Origin: Phytophthora sp. 'mugwort'
Taxonomy: Eukaryota > Oomycota > Peronosporomycetes > Peronosporales > Peronosporaceae
Assembly (NCBI GenBank): GCA_033558025.1
Contig: JAUCEF010000002.1
Location: 1,798,001 to 1,862,000, forward strand
Length of the DNA stretch: 64,000 nucleotides
Direction of reading: 5' to 3'
The notes beneath the pieces are model-generated. The model was not told where the DNA came from. It did not search any database and worked only from the letters and a program-made list of their open reading frames with translations. The translations under genes and the position numbers were made by a program. Shown here one piece after another: positions 9,234 to 19,877 of this stretch (its first letter is position 1; the number at the start of each line of letters is the position of its first letter).

Positions 9234-11008
9234 TCATTTTCTTTTGTGGGTGTTCGGTCTTGCTTTCCGTGTTTTTTTTTTCTCTAGCTGGAGGGGGGCA
9301 CGATCTGTAGCTTGTCGCTCGTGCTCTTCTCCACTCTGGGTCCACCAATGTTTGTCAAACTGGTCCGGCATCAAACACAAACGTCCTTCCGACTCAATAA
9401 TTTTCTTGAGTTCGTGAACGCATGGTCTTCCATGCACAACCCGAAAGGTGCCAGTGCGGCTCGTTCTGGTTTCGTCATTAATAATGATACAACGAGTCTC
9501 GTTCCAGAGCTTATCCGTTGCGAAAAGTGCCCACTTTGCAATAATTCGCACACAAGCATCGAACTCTGAATACTGACGTTGATGAGGGACGATATTCTCG
9601 TTCCGACATAGTTTTTCACTGGTGGTGTTTGCGGCAGAATGCCACCAAGGCAGCAACGTTTTGAAAACGGTGAACAGATAACTGCGAGTTGACTTTATCC
9701 AACGCTCGCATTGCGCATGAGTACCTTCCACGGTAGGCGTGTCACGTACACGGAAGTGAATGAGGATGTCGAGTCTGACTTTTACGATCTTGTCTTCACA
9801 TTTCCATCAATGTTTATCGAGATATGCAGCCAGCTGCGCATTTGACCTTACTAACGCTGCGTTATTTGCTTGTAGATCTTCTTCAGATTCAGAATCCACA
9901 GTCCGAAAGAAAAGAGCCATGAATTTGTCAGTCACCAAAGTGTTGACACTCTTAGGCTGGCCGTGGGCTGCATTCGCGACTGTGATTTTTCTCAGCATCT
10001 CTCTAGTTTTACTTAGCACATTATTCATGTGCTATCGACAAATTATCGTGGGAACATCGAGAAAAACAGCGGCAAGAGCATTCATCAACGCCTGATCCCT
10101 GTCTGTTAAAATCACGCGAGGTTCTGAAACATCATATTCCAGCATCATGAGATGCAGCATATTCAGGGCCCAAGTGTAGTCAGGCTTCTGTTCACTGGAA
10201 GCCAGGCCTGGTAGATAGGAAGTACTGTGTCCATTCCAGTGGGCGCGATGACGTTCAGGAGGGGAAGGTCAAACTTGTTCGTCTTGTGAGTACAATCCAT
10301 TACCAAAATGTCCGAGTTGGGACTTATTGAGCTTCGCCGTTGCTGGATGCGCCCACAACAAATACTTGAGACGTTGGGTCTGTGAGTAAAGCGCAAATCT
10401 GTAGAAAAACGCTCATTGTGGAGGTCTTCAAAGAGGGTCTCCATAGGAGCATTCGTTGCCAGCTCGCGTCGACGTGCCGCATTCTTGGAATTGGCGATAT
10501 CCTTCGGAAGCACCAATGATCCAGGGTGTTGGTCCAGAACTGTGGCGTAAATGCTGACAAAAGGAACCCCAGCTGCAGATTGGGCCTCAATCAAACACTG
10601 CAAAGAGGTCTCTGAGTTTGTATTTGCACCGTTGACTGCATGAGCTGACCTCTGACGGTGTGCAGCATGAATACGAACGTCGCTGGAAGGCTTGTGATTG
10701 TGGAGAGCGCTACCGTTAACAGTATGAACGATTGCCCACTCGCCTGTCAATTCCTCTCTGATGACGGCGTGTAGAGATATTCCCATGGGACAATTACATC
10801 GCTTCGACCCTCACTTGGGACGCACACGCTCCTCGTTAAAAAGCTTGCGAGTATTTTTTGGATTGCCCGAGCGGTCGCATTCGTAGTTGCGAATACAAAT
10901 TTCGCCGTTGTTGTTTTTCATTATGCGTCTTCGGGATATATTGAAGCCGTGCGTCTTCGTCCAAGCGAGCAGTGCCGCCTCAGCCTGGTCGTGACTGGCA
11001 TACGACAT
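9234..11008 (-). pseudogene. FAR1/MULE transposase, broken
   Basis: Read from 11008 downwards: a FAR1-type DNA-binding segment (11008-10811, ICIRNYECDRSG); a catalytic segment (10786-10163) with ILVMDCTHKTNKFDLPLL, the first-Asp block of MULE transposases; a further block on another frame (about 10180-10040, PRVILTDRDQAL); then a segment ending in HGRPCVHELKKII, the Cys/His (SWIM-like) end typical of MULEs (9731-9234). At least one frameshift (near 10165) and one in-frame TAG (about 10035, where the family usually has Trp) disrupt it. The element is therefore probably not self-mobile. Confidence 0.75.
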
Positions 11009-11166
11009 ATCTGTGGGGGCACAATTCGAAACAGTGTCTCCGCCGACATTTTCAAATGTTCGGCGTCCAGACCTAGCAGAACGACAGCTTAGCAGAACGA
11101 CAAATGAAGCACAGAGCTAGTTCTTTTTGTGGTGGTTTCAACGACCTTTCATCTAAACCGGTGCAG

Positions 11167-11300
11167 CCATTTTCGTCGGCAACGGCAGATCCGCTGACAA
11201 GAGTTGCCGACGATAATGAGCGTTTTGTGTTTGCATTGTTCATTTTCTGTGAGGGTCCTACCCAGCTCGCGGGCCCTCCTTAGCTTTCCCCAGCAGGGGG
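11167..11300 (-). repeat. MULE right terminal inverted repeat
   Basis: Reverse complement of the left end at 7868-8004, see that entry. The inner edge is at ccattttcgtc (about 11168). Confidence 0.8.
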
Positions 11301-12060
11301 TATACAAAAAAAAGCCTAATTTGCGGCTTTTGCAATATGTGAGGACCGTCCGCTCACCAAAAAACTAGAGATTGGACACTAGGGGTTGTACCGTATTTCG
11401 CATGTAGAAAGATGCACCTTGATATCCACCAATCACATCGCCGTAGCCCACAATATCGTGAGACGCATGTAGAGAGCTGCAGTCCCTGGGTCCCTCCAAA
11501 CTGGTACTAATATCCCCGCCTATCGATTTCGCGTGCCTCAAACATTTTGCGCCATTAGTCATTTGGAAATGGCGCGCACCAAGCCTTTCCCGTTGGCAGA
11601 CCTCGGCTACAGGGCGGAGGCCGCCACATTACGAAGCACGTCAAGAAGCACATCAGTCATCAGTGTAGCCAAAACGCTCGAAATTCTAGCTTTCTGAGCG
11701 AGCGCCCCCCCCCCCCCCCCCCCAGCGCAAGATGCGATGCACCATCGGTCACCTTTGGCACGACCTCGCCCCAGAAACTACCACTTAAAGCGTGCAATGA
11801 TTCAAAGATGGGGGAGGGAATCCGACAAGCTTAAAGTTGCTCTTAAGGAGTGTAAGGGATGTCACCTGAGGGTGCGCAGTGTAGGTATTGGAACTATTCT
11901 TCCCAGTGAAGTACACCTTTGCCGGTCCAAAGTGGTGCTAGTCCAGAGCAATACGATTTGTTTTACAAATTTATAAATGAATTTTGAAATCTAAAAAGAT
12001 TACGAAATCACAGAGCAAAGCATTGAAACCCCAGAGTAAAGCGGCGGAGCCGTTATCAAC
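11301..12060. other. Gene-free stretch with a poly-C tract
   Basis: No supported coding frame. It contains C19 at 11705-11723. It lies between the MULE and a Tc1-like transposase gene. Confidence 0.5.
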
Positions 12061-12068
12061 ACCCCCTA

Positions 12069-13198
12069 TCAGGTGCCGTCCTGCATGTCATCCGTACGCT
12101 CAGCGGCGGTCACAGCATTTTGGCAATGCAGAGCCATCTTGTTAACCAGAAGAAGGTCCATGCAGCTGAAGTTGGAGCGAGCAGCGTCTTCCAAAATCAT
12201 CATGCGAGTCTCCGCATTCTGGCCACGCGGTCGAAAAGACACCAGATCTTCGCGCGCTAACGCGAGGTCTGCCTTGATCCGCGCCTTGAGTACGCTGAAG
12301 CAACCCTCAATAGGGTTGCACATCGGCGAGTAAGGTGCTAGGCGAAGAAGCACGAGGTCGTCTTGCACCACGACGAAGTCTTCTGTTCGGCTGTGCGCCG
12401 GTGCGTTGTCGAGAACGACCACAATCCTCTTCCCTTGAAAGTGGTCGAGGTACGTTTGCGAGGCCTTCACGCTCGCGTAGATCCCATCCATGGAGGCCGC
12501 GTTGACATCCACCCGGATACTGCCGCGTTCCAGTCGATGATGGACCAGTCCGACCTCAGTCGAAACAGCACACTGTACCTGTAGGTTAGCGCCCTTCGAC
12601 GGGGGCAGCACAACCGTCGCCCGCTCGCCCACTTTGGCGCGCCCCTGTGTGCGCTTGCAGTAAATGCTGAAGTTTGTCTCATCGTAATACACGATGAAGT
12701 TGTCAGCGCGCATGTGGGCGAGCAGGTCCTTAGCAAACTGCTTTCGTTTACCCCTTAGATCATTGTTGCATGTTTGGGGTCGGCACCCACCTAGGATATA
12801 AATTAATAATAGTAAATAGCAGCCAGATTAATATGAATACTCTTCGAAATATATAATATGAGTCCATGTTCATCTTGTATGTTAGTTCAGCTGTACGATA
12901 TGCAACTTACCTGTTTCAGTGTGTATAGCATACCGATGAGCTAGTCGGATATGGTGGACGTGCTGATGTCCACACCGACGTCAAACAGGACCATGTCCTT
13001 CATCGCTTGTAGAGTATAGGTACAGTTGTCGTCTAGGTACCCCTCCAGCGCTGCCACGATCTTGGGGGGGGGGGTACACTTGACGCAGGAGCCACGAACC
13101 CACCACGAGGCAGCGGCTCTTCGCGGCCGCTTTTGACGATCCGACGTGCCCCGAAAGAGAGATGCCGTTGTGGGCGGGATGAGCATCTGAGCATCCAA
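12069..13198 (-). pseudogene. Tc1/mariner-IS630-like (DDE_3) transposase with an intron
   Basis: The N-terminal part (13198-12911) holds a helix-turn-helix region ending VDISTSTIS, followed by an in-frame TAG and LIGMLYTLKQ. An intron with GTAAGT donor and CCTAG acceptor is placed at 12910-12791 (120 nt). After it the frame runs CRPQTCNNDLRGKRKQ into the catalytic domain (214-codon frame, 12713-12069). Catalytic acidic residues appear as YYDETN, VVLDNAPAHS and SPMCNPIEG, with 33 residues between the second Asp and the Glu. The G11 run at 13064-13074 probably adds a frameshift. Terminal repeats were not identified. Confidence 0.7.
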
Positions 13199-13499
13199 TC
13201 CCCGCCGGCACGGTACCCCTCGAGCACGCGTGCTCGGGCAACAGCAGAGTGGGTCGGACTCGGCGTTCTTCTGGGCAGGGATGCTTGAGAGCGCAGCGGG
13301 GCGTTATTAGGACCGGGGGGGGGCGAGTGAGAAGGCGTTGCGGGAAGGGGGGGGGGGCTTGAGCTGCAGTCTGAAAAAAAAGGAAGTTTGTCTGGTAATC
13401 CACCGCTTTGGTCTGCGTTTTAGTTTTTTTTTTCAAACATACTAGAAAAGTAACAATTTTCTAATTTCATATTTTTGCGCCACTTCACCGGATTGCTCT

Positions 13500-14780
13500 A
13501 GACCAGCACCGCTTCGGACAGGCAAAGGTGCAGAATTGGAAGTCGTAGCCTGGATGAGTAGTTTACGCAAGGACGGAGTGCCAGTGTCTACTCGAATGCT
13601 GGCCCTTCAAGCTCGCCAGATCGCTACGGAAGCAGGTATGAGGGATTTAAGGCGTCCGAAAAATGGATTCAAGGTTTCAGAGGCAGACATCGATTAAGTA
13701 TGCGAGTTCCGACTCGTCAAAGACAGGTCAGTATTGAAGGCATAATCAAGGTAAAAGCCGAGTTCGCTGCTGAAGTCGACAGATGGTGCGCCAACGCGGA
13801 ATAAAACGCGTATATTATGCGGATCAAACAGGTTTGATTATTTCAGTTACACTTAATTTAGCCCTAAATCTGTTTAACTTTATCTCTTTTTACTTTTACT
13901 TAGCTGCTTTTTTCGAGTCCCTACCGACAAAGAAGACTGTGCAGGCTCGCGGCGCAAAGACGGTATGGATACGATGTGTCGGAGTTTCAAATGAACGGCT
14001 ACAGTGATGCTGCGGGGGGCTCCAATGGGATCCGCTGCACCCCATTTGTGGTTTTTAAAATAACGCCATCCAAAATTCCTACAATCGCCAAGGAGAACAC
14101 TGAGAAGAGATGCGGATTCAGCAAACGAGAGTGGCCACAGATCAAGAAACTCAAGCGTGAGACGGGTTGACAAGTTTACACAACGGAAAGGTACGTTATT
14201 TTGTTCGTGTACGACGTGCTTGCTCAAATTGTTTCTTGTATGCTAAAAGTGTTTTTAAATTGTTTTTTCTATTTTTAATTTGATTTTAGGCTGGTGGAAT
14301 AGTTATCTATCCAATTTCTACAATTTCACTTCGGTGATCGTCAATCTACATAGGAGCCTGTGTTGCTCCTCTAGGACGATTTCAGCGGCCATTAAACGGA
14401 TTAGGTTCCACTTACGCTGCTTCAATTAGAGTTCTGCTGCTGAAAATGCCTCCCCATGCTACGTCGGTGTGTCAACCGGCCGACGTAGCATGGGATCATC
14501 CATTCAAGACTCGGCTGCGCAGATGCTGGCTAGACGACATGCAGCGGCAGCTTGGAAGGCCTCGCAACAACGAAGAACCTTTCATGCTGTCTGCGCCTGG
14601 ACGTACGGACATGTGTCGCTGGGTTCGCTCAAGTTGGGACGACCTGAGCACAGAAACCATCGCAAACGGCTACAAGAAGTGTGACTTACAGGTAGATGAT
14701 GACTGCTTCGCTGCTGCCTCGTCAGTGGACGAGCTGCATATATTGTCTCTGATAGGATCAGTGTCTACTCCTGTAGACTA
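13500..14780 (+). pseudogene. Pogo-like (DDE_1) transposase, 5' and central part
   Basis: In order: a CENP-B/HTH-type block (about 13550-13640, LRKDGVPVSTRMLALQ); the DDE_1 first-Asp block VYYADQT (about 13812); an apparent AT-rich intron; then PTKKTVQARGAKTVW (about 13920); a block with VFKITPSK (about 14050) and GFSKREWPQIK; and the end of the catalytic domain PPHATSVCQPADVAWDHPFK (about 14446). Several frame breaks make it a relic. It is cut at 14780 by a Tc1-like insertion. The base run after that insertion (16397-16461) contains a short acidic frame (DLNIDDVIEEAVV) that may be its C-terminal tail. Confidence 0.65.
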
Positions 14781-14888
14781 CACCTTTTCAAGTCCAACTT
14801 CACCAAGAGCAAATCCAACTTCACCAAATGCAAGTTCAAAATTCACCAGGCCCACTTCAAATGAACAAAGTGCAAGCTCAAATGCATT
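14781..14888 (+). repeat. Left TIR of the Tc1-like element
   Basis: Pairs with 16288-16394. It is built of repeated words (ccaacttcaccaa twice; gcaagttcaaa, gcaagctcaaatgca), so the TIR itself has internal repetition that could serve as multiple transposase-binding sites. Confidence 0.85.
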
Positions 14889-15057
14889 AAAGCAAGTACC
14901 GTAAACCTGTCAGATCATATAACCTGAAAAGATGCAATTATACTACTGTACTTGCTTGTTTCAACTCAACGGCCTACAGGCATGTCCTTCGGGTTCGTCA
15001 CCTTGACATGGAAACGGAGCGTGTACCTGTATCAGGAAGCACACAGCTGTGAGGTAG

Positions 15058-16070
15058 TCACACGAGGGAACAGCGTTCAGCTGCTTCATGCACGATTCGC
15101 TGGCGGTGCGCTTTCATTGTGGTGCCAGGCGGAACAGCTATTATCTCCGCCCTGCGCTCGGTCATGAAGTCCTTCACCGCCGACTTAAACGCAGAAAACA
15201 ATTTCTCGATCGGGTTTAACTTGAAGAATAGGGACCCAACGTAGCAACGTCGCCGCCTCGAACTCTGGATCCTCGAACACAGACTCTGCACGTGCGTGAC
15301 ATGGCACGTTGTCCAGCACCACCACAACGTTGCTCACGTCAGCGAACTTGCGCAGAATGTTGCGGGATAAACTCATTTGAGTGCTGGTATTTGTTGCTGC
15401 CGAGCTTCGTCTCATAGTGGACCACACCACCCTTACCAATGCACGCAATGACTTGCATGTTCTGGCCACCACCGGCCAGCACCTTCTTGACGGCACAACT
15501 ACCGCGAACGCTGCGATCACGCGTGCGGGACGACCAGAGATTAAAGGTGGTCTCGTCCATGTAAATAACGGACTTTCCCATTGCCTGCAGCTTTTGCAAG
15601 TGGACAAGGAACTTTCTCCGCTTGAGCTTGTTCACCTTCCTGTTCATGTACTGCGGATTTTTGTGGAACTGCTTCATGGTTATCAGGCTAGCGTCCAGGT
15701 GATTCTTGATTGTCTGGGGGCACACGGAGATGGAGCACTCTTGCTCAAGCTGGTCAGCAAGCTGTCGGAGCGTGAGATCGGATCGATAGACAGCTGCGAC
15801 AGAAGGACAGCCACACTTTCTGCTGTCATCTCCTGCGCCCGTTTTTCCACCACGTGGCGCGGTTTGCATAGCGTCTGCGCAGGCAGGGTAGCGCCCCAGC
15901 CATGATCGAGCTGTGTTGATGTTGACGTTGTTTGCGTCCGCGATGGTTTCCCAGTCCCTACCGGATCGTGCAGCTTCCAGAATACGGAGCTTGACTTCCA
16001 TGGTGTAGCGGTTGTAGTGCGACGGCATGCTTGCCAAGTTGAATGTTGCCAAGTGAGCGCTACTCGAGTG
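15058..16070 (-). pseudogene. DDE_3 transposase of the Tc1-like element, frameshifted
   Basis: The main frame (16100-15339) starts with a helix-turn-helix N-terminus (YTMEVKLRILEAARSGRDWE; NNVNINTARSWL) and a second DNA-binding helix pair, then reaches the first catalytic Asp (VIYMDETTFNLWS). The second block (NVVVVLDNVPCHARAES) is on another frame (15607-15185) and the third (LNPIEKLFSAFKSAVKDF) on a third (15327-15058). The enzyme is therefore complete in content but interrupted by at least two frameshifts. A likely start is the ATG at about 16025 or 16100. Confidence 0.75.
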
Positions 16071-16287
16071 CGCGCTAGCCGCTGGTCGCTGGCGAGCCAA
16101 AGGGGAAAGTGTGAGGGCTTGCTATTGGCGGAATGTTTGCAAGTGGCAGGGCATTGGTGGAATTGAAGAAGCTCAGTGATCTCATCGCAGTTACGGAGGC
16201 ACGAAGCAGTCCTGTGTGCGCGGGAATCCTCGCGAATGAACAACCTACTATAAAGACTATTTTCCGAATATTACGTTTATTAGGTTT

Positions 16288-16394
16288 TGTGCATTTGAGC
16301 TTGCACTTTGTTCATTTGAATTGGGCTTAGTGAATTTGAACTTGCACTTGGTTAAGTTGGGTTTGCTCTTGGTGACGTTGAACTGGAAAAAGTG
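16288..16394 (-). repeat. Right TIR of the Tc1-like element
   Basis: Inverted match of 14781-14888, followed by the TA target duplication at 16395-16396. Confidence 0.85.
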
Positions 16395-16667
16395 TATACT
16401 CACGATTCGATCGCAATTTGATCTCAACATTGACGATGTCATTGAGGAAGCGGTAGTTTAGCTTTTTAAAATCTTCCTTCTTCTATGGACATGGGGTGCA
16501 TCTTTCTACATGCGAAGTACGGTATTAATATTATCACGAACGTAAGAAGAGACAGATTACGACGCCATTTTTTGGTCTTCAACCTGGTCACACGTCACAA
16601 GGTTTACGTATCCCACATAATACGATTTAGGACTGTTCCTTGCCTTCCGTATCCTCCTCCAACGCCC

Positions 16668-19600
16668 ATGGCGACGGTGCGCACGACGGCCCCGCGCGGC
16701 TCCGAGCCGGTCAATAAGCGCAAGCGAAAGCGCATACACAAGACCCAGACCCAGACCCCCTCGGACCTCTCTACCGCCTCGTCGGTGGGGGCGCAGTTGC
16801 AGACGCTCGAGCAGTGGCACCGCGCTCTCACCGTGGATATGACGGAGCTGCGGCGCGAGGGCGCGCGCGTGCGCATTGAGCTGGAGAAAGTGGATGACAC
16901 AGCCGAGGCCGCCGTGGAGAAGGCAGAGCGTTGCGTGTCCCAGGCGCAGGCAGCGCAGGAGCGCGCCCTTGCGGCCTGTAAAACCAAGGACGAAGTGCTC
17001 CAGAGCAAGCTGCAAGCCGCTGATGCCCGCCATGCTGCTGAACTGGAGAAGCTCCACAAGAGATTCGTAATCATGGACAGGAAGCTGGAGAGGTTCCACC
17101 GGAGCAGCATCAACGAGGAGTTCTTGATGACGCAGCTCACGGAGCTTCAAGAACAGTACGAGAATGAGCTCACGAAAGTTCGAGAGGATCACGACGCAGC
17201 GTTGGATGCTCAGCAGAAGCAGCTGGAGAAGTTGGAGAGAGTGATGCTTAAGTTAGTCAAGTTGCAAGAGGACAAGAAGCACAAGAAGCAGCTAGAGAAC
17301 ATGGAGAGAATGCTCCAGAATTTGGGCGATGAGAACCGGCGGCTTACTCAAAAGCTGGCGCAAATGGCGACACGACAGGAAGTGTATGCTTTGCAGCAGC
17401 AATTGGAGACCATGGAGAGGGAAAATCATGACGAACAGGGACGCACCAGAGCGGATTTGAATACTTTTGAAGATAAGCTGATCGAAATGGAGAGACGAGT
17501 CACGGACTCGGACAATTTAGTGCGTGAGATGGGCCGGAAAGCGGACACTATGGGCACGAGAGCAGTAGCTGCGACGCCGAGTCATTCGCCGCCATTGCCT
17601 GCGCCGATTCTTCCGCGAGACTTAGTGCGACAAGGAGATTTGGGTGGGATTCATGACGAATTGCGCCGTATTAACCGTGATTTTCAAGCCGTGGGAGTGG
17701 ATATCACGGCGTTAGCGAAGCGGGCGGATTCTCATGGAAGCAAACAGGAGCAGCACTTTGAATCAAGACTGCAGGAGCTCAGCACGCAGCTGTTTGACGC
17801 ACTAGGCCACGATTCGCGACTGCATGCTACCGAGATTAGTCGACTAAAGGACGCCGTGTTTGATGTGCAAAGCGACCAGCGTGAAGTAGGACAGAGGATA
17901 AGGCGACTAGAAAATGACGTGCAACAAGCAGCTCGAGCGCAATCGAGGTCGCCGCGAGACCGTCCTGGCTGGCAGTACGGACAAAATCAACCCCCAATGC
18001 AGTCGACACAGCCACTACCGCCGCCACCAGCGTCAACCTTTCGAAACCGCCGAGGACCTTCGCGCTATGAGCCAGCTCCTGAGTTCCGTGACAACACGGC
18101 CCCAACATTTGAGCCCCCACCTCAAGACCGCCTCGGATGGGCTCCCCGGAGCAGAAGTCGCAGTCGGAGTCCTCGCCGTCGACCGTCAGGAGGCTTAACT
18201 GGCAATGGTTCATCGCGCAATGACGCTCCAAATGGACGTCGTTACCAGCGCGACGACCGGCGCTACAATCGTGAAAGTATCCGTGGTGGAGATCGTGCAA
18301 TGGCAACTAACAACACTACGGAAGCATCAAGTCTGACGACAGAACTAACCGATTCAGTGCAAAATGCCCACGACAGCAGAGGCGATATTGCACAGAACAA
18401 TCGAGAGGAGCAACCACCGGGTATACTTGTTCGCCGCAACCGTCAGCCCCGCAGGGTCCCAGAGGTAATAGTCATTGAAGAGGACGATGATGACGACGAT
18501 GCCAGCGAAAACAATGAACAAGAAGGTCAAGAAGCCGAAGAAGGAGAAGAAGTGGCTATCGCATCCAGTAGAGCCCCTCCGGATGTAGTTTTGGACGAGG
18601 AAGACGCGTCCCAGTCCACCGACGTCATTATGGTGGACCTACCTGACCCCAGCACCACCACTACTGGCCACGTAGAAACGACCGATCTCTTGGAAAACGA
18701 AGCTGACGTCCAGACGGGCTTTTTACTGTATTTTTGCTTGGGTGGCGCCCCCGATCTTGATGTCCAGTGGACGAATTGTTTCGCCCAACTGAGTGCCGAG
18801 GAGTGCGTGGAAATGCCTCGAGCGCTACGATTCCAGCGTCGATATGGCTTCTTGCAAAGCTTCCCGATGTACTTGACGCAGTGCATTCTTCAAGCAGTGA
18901 TTCTCAATGGACAACATGTAATCGATGGGAATGCTATTGACGCTCGTCAACTCACTGGATCATTAAATGCTGCCACTATGCGTGCCAAGTTCAACGATGT
19001 GGTGAAAGATATTCACATTTCATGGGCCAAAGCGTTAATTGAACACTTATCCAAACGAGCTAGTAGCATGGAGGACATGACGTCGGAGACGCTGGAGCTG
19101 TCGGTTAATCCAGCGGGTTTATCTATCTCTGCGGACAAGGATGATGCCATTTACGAGTGGAGTCGTCGACAGGAATCCGTCATGTGGATACTGGCACGAA
19201 AGCTTCATTACGGATCGTTCTTGCCTCCCATGAAGTGCAACGTAGACGCATCTCCTGCAGTGTATTTGTTTACACTGATGTTTGACGTGGTGACAGTGAC
19301 GAGTGAGTGCCCTCAGTTTGGGAGCTTCCGATTGAATGCTTTTGGTGCCAACGTTGTTGCCCACGTTTGGAATGACACGTTGAAGAAGCTGCCGTACATG
19401 TTTTTCGCGGATTGGTCGTGGCTTGAGGATCAGTCTACGAACGAGAAACTTCCTGCGTTGGCGTTTTGCCACTTGCTGGCCAGCATTTTGCTATGGAACA
19501 GTGCGATTGATCATCATAGCTTGACGAATCCAAACATCTACGCTGCTGCAGTGAAGCACATACTGCCCAAGCTCTACGTTGGTGGTCACGCTATTCACGA

Positions 19601-19796
19601 ATCTGTGGGTGTAGTAGATTCCACTGCGCTGTTGCTCGCCAAGTGCGAATCCACGCCCATTGAATTGCTCGATCTGGACAGCAAGTTCGCGTCGATTCTT
19701 GGACTGGATGGCTTCTTTGAAATCACTGAAGCTGTCCAGAACAACATGCTGACTGTGGCAGCAGCTGCGGCGACAGATCCCTCTACTTTGACTTAA
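16668..19796 (+). CDS. Long coiled-coil protein with a globular C-terminal domain, 1042 aa
   Basis: The open frame begins at 16485, but I choose the ATG at 16668 (cgcccATGGCG) because the residues before it are unlike protein. The layout is: a basic N-terminus with KRKRKRIHK (a nuclear localisation candidate); long heptad coiled coils about residues 45-400; a Pro/Arg-rich, SR-containing linker (RSRSRSPRRR) about 430-560; an acidic stretch with EEDDDDDDASENNEQEG-type runs about 610-660; then about 370 residues of ordered sequence without repeats that I do not recognise. The linker plus basic N-terminus suggests a nuclear or RNA-associated scaffold, which is inference only. The gene is intact and intronless beside the transposon island, so it is probably a real host gene. 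Confidence 0.7.
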   Translation: MATVRTTAPRGSEPVNKRKRKRIHKTQTQTPSDLSTASSVGAQLQTLEQWHRALTVDMTELRREGARVRIELEKVDDTAEAAVEKAERCVSQAQAAQERALAACKTKDEVLQSKLQAADARHAAELEKLHKRFVIMDRKLERFHRSSINEEFLMTQLTELQEQYENELTKVREDHDAALDAQQKQLEKLERVMLKLVKLQEDKKHKKQLENMERMLQNLGDENRRLTQKLAQMATRQEVYALQQQLETMERENHDEQGRTRADLNTFEDKLIEMERRVTDSDNLVREMGRKADTMGTRAVAATPSHSPPLPAPILPRDLVRQGDLGGIHDELRRINRDFQAVGVDITALAKRADSHGSKQEQHFESRLQELSTQLFDALGHDSRLHATEISRLKDAVFDVQSDQREVGQRIRRLENDVQQAARAQSRSPRDRPGWQYGQNQPPMQSTQPLPPPPASTFRNRRGPSRYEPAPEFRDNTAPTFEPPPQDRLGWAPRSRSRSRSPRRRPSGGLTGNGSSRNDAPNGRRYQRDDRRYNRESIRGGDRAMATNNTTEASSLTTELTDSVQNAHDSRGDIAQNNREEQPPGILVRRNRQPRRVPEVIVIEEDDDDDDASENNEQEGQEAEEGEEVAIASSRAPPDVVLDEEDASQSTDVIMVDLPDPSTTTTGHVETTDLLENEADVQTGFLLYFCLGGAPDLDVQWTNCFAQLSAEECVEMPRALRFQRRYGFLQSFPMYLTQCILQAVILNGQHVIDGNAIDARQLTGSLNAATMRAKFNDVVKDIHISWAKALIEHLSKRASSMEDMTSETLELSVNPAGLSISADKDDAIYEWSRRQESVMWILARKLHYGSFLPPMKCNVDASPAVYLFTLMFDVVTVTSECPQFGSFRLNAFGANVVAHVWNDTLKKLPYMFFADWSWLEDQSTNEKLPALAFCHLLASILLWNSAIDHHSLTNPNIYAAAVKHILPKLYVGGHAIHESVGVVDSTALLLAKCESTPIELLDLDSKFASILGLDGFFEITEAVQNNMLTVAAAAATDPSTLT

Positions 19797-19877
19797 GTCG
19801 ATGTGTATTTTGAAGAGTTATCTACGAATACTGACCCCATCTCCTTTGGTTTCTCTTACCTCACCGACCTATTGTGC

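Larger units (their letters stand above)
7868..11300. mobile_element. Mutator-like element (MULE) with about 115-bp terminal inverted repeats
   Basis: The left end (about 7868-8004, plus) and the right end (about 11167-11300, reverse complement) match closely. Shared words include taaggagggc, ccctcacag, aatgaacaatgca, cacaaaacgc and gtcagcggatctgccg. The outermost bases are blurred by a G13 run on the left (7876-7888), so a 9-10 bp target duplication could not be read. Inside are a broken FAR1/MULE transposase on the minus strand and a convergent dioxygenase-like ORF on the plus strand. The long TIRs and transposase class agree on the MULE superfamily. Confidence 0.8.
14781..16394. mobile_element. 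Tc1/mariner-like element, 1614 bp, with 107-bp TIRs and TA target duplication
   Basis: Terminal inverted repeats lie at 14781-14888 and 16288-16394 (CACCTTTTCAAGTCCAACTT outward on the left, CACTTTTTCCAGTTCAACGT on the right strand). Both are bordered by TA (14779-14780 and 16395-16396), the target duplication of this superfamily. It holds one decayed transposase gene on the minus strand and is inserted into the pogo relic. Confidence 0.85.
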
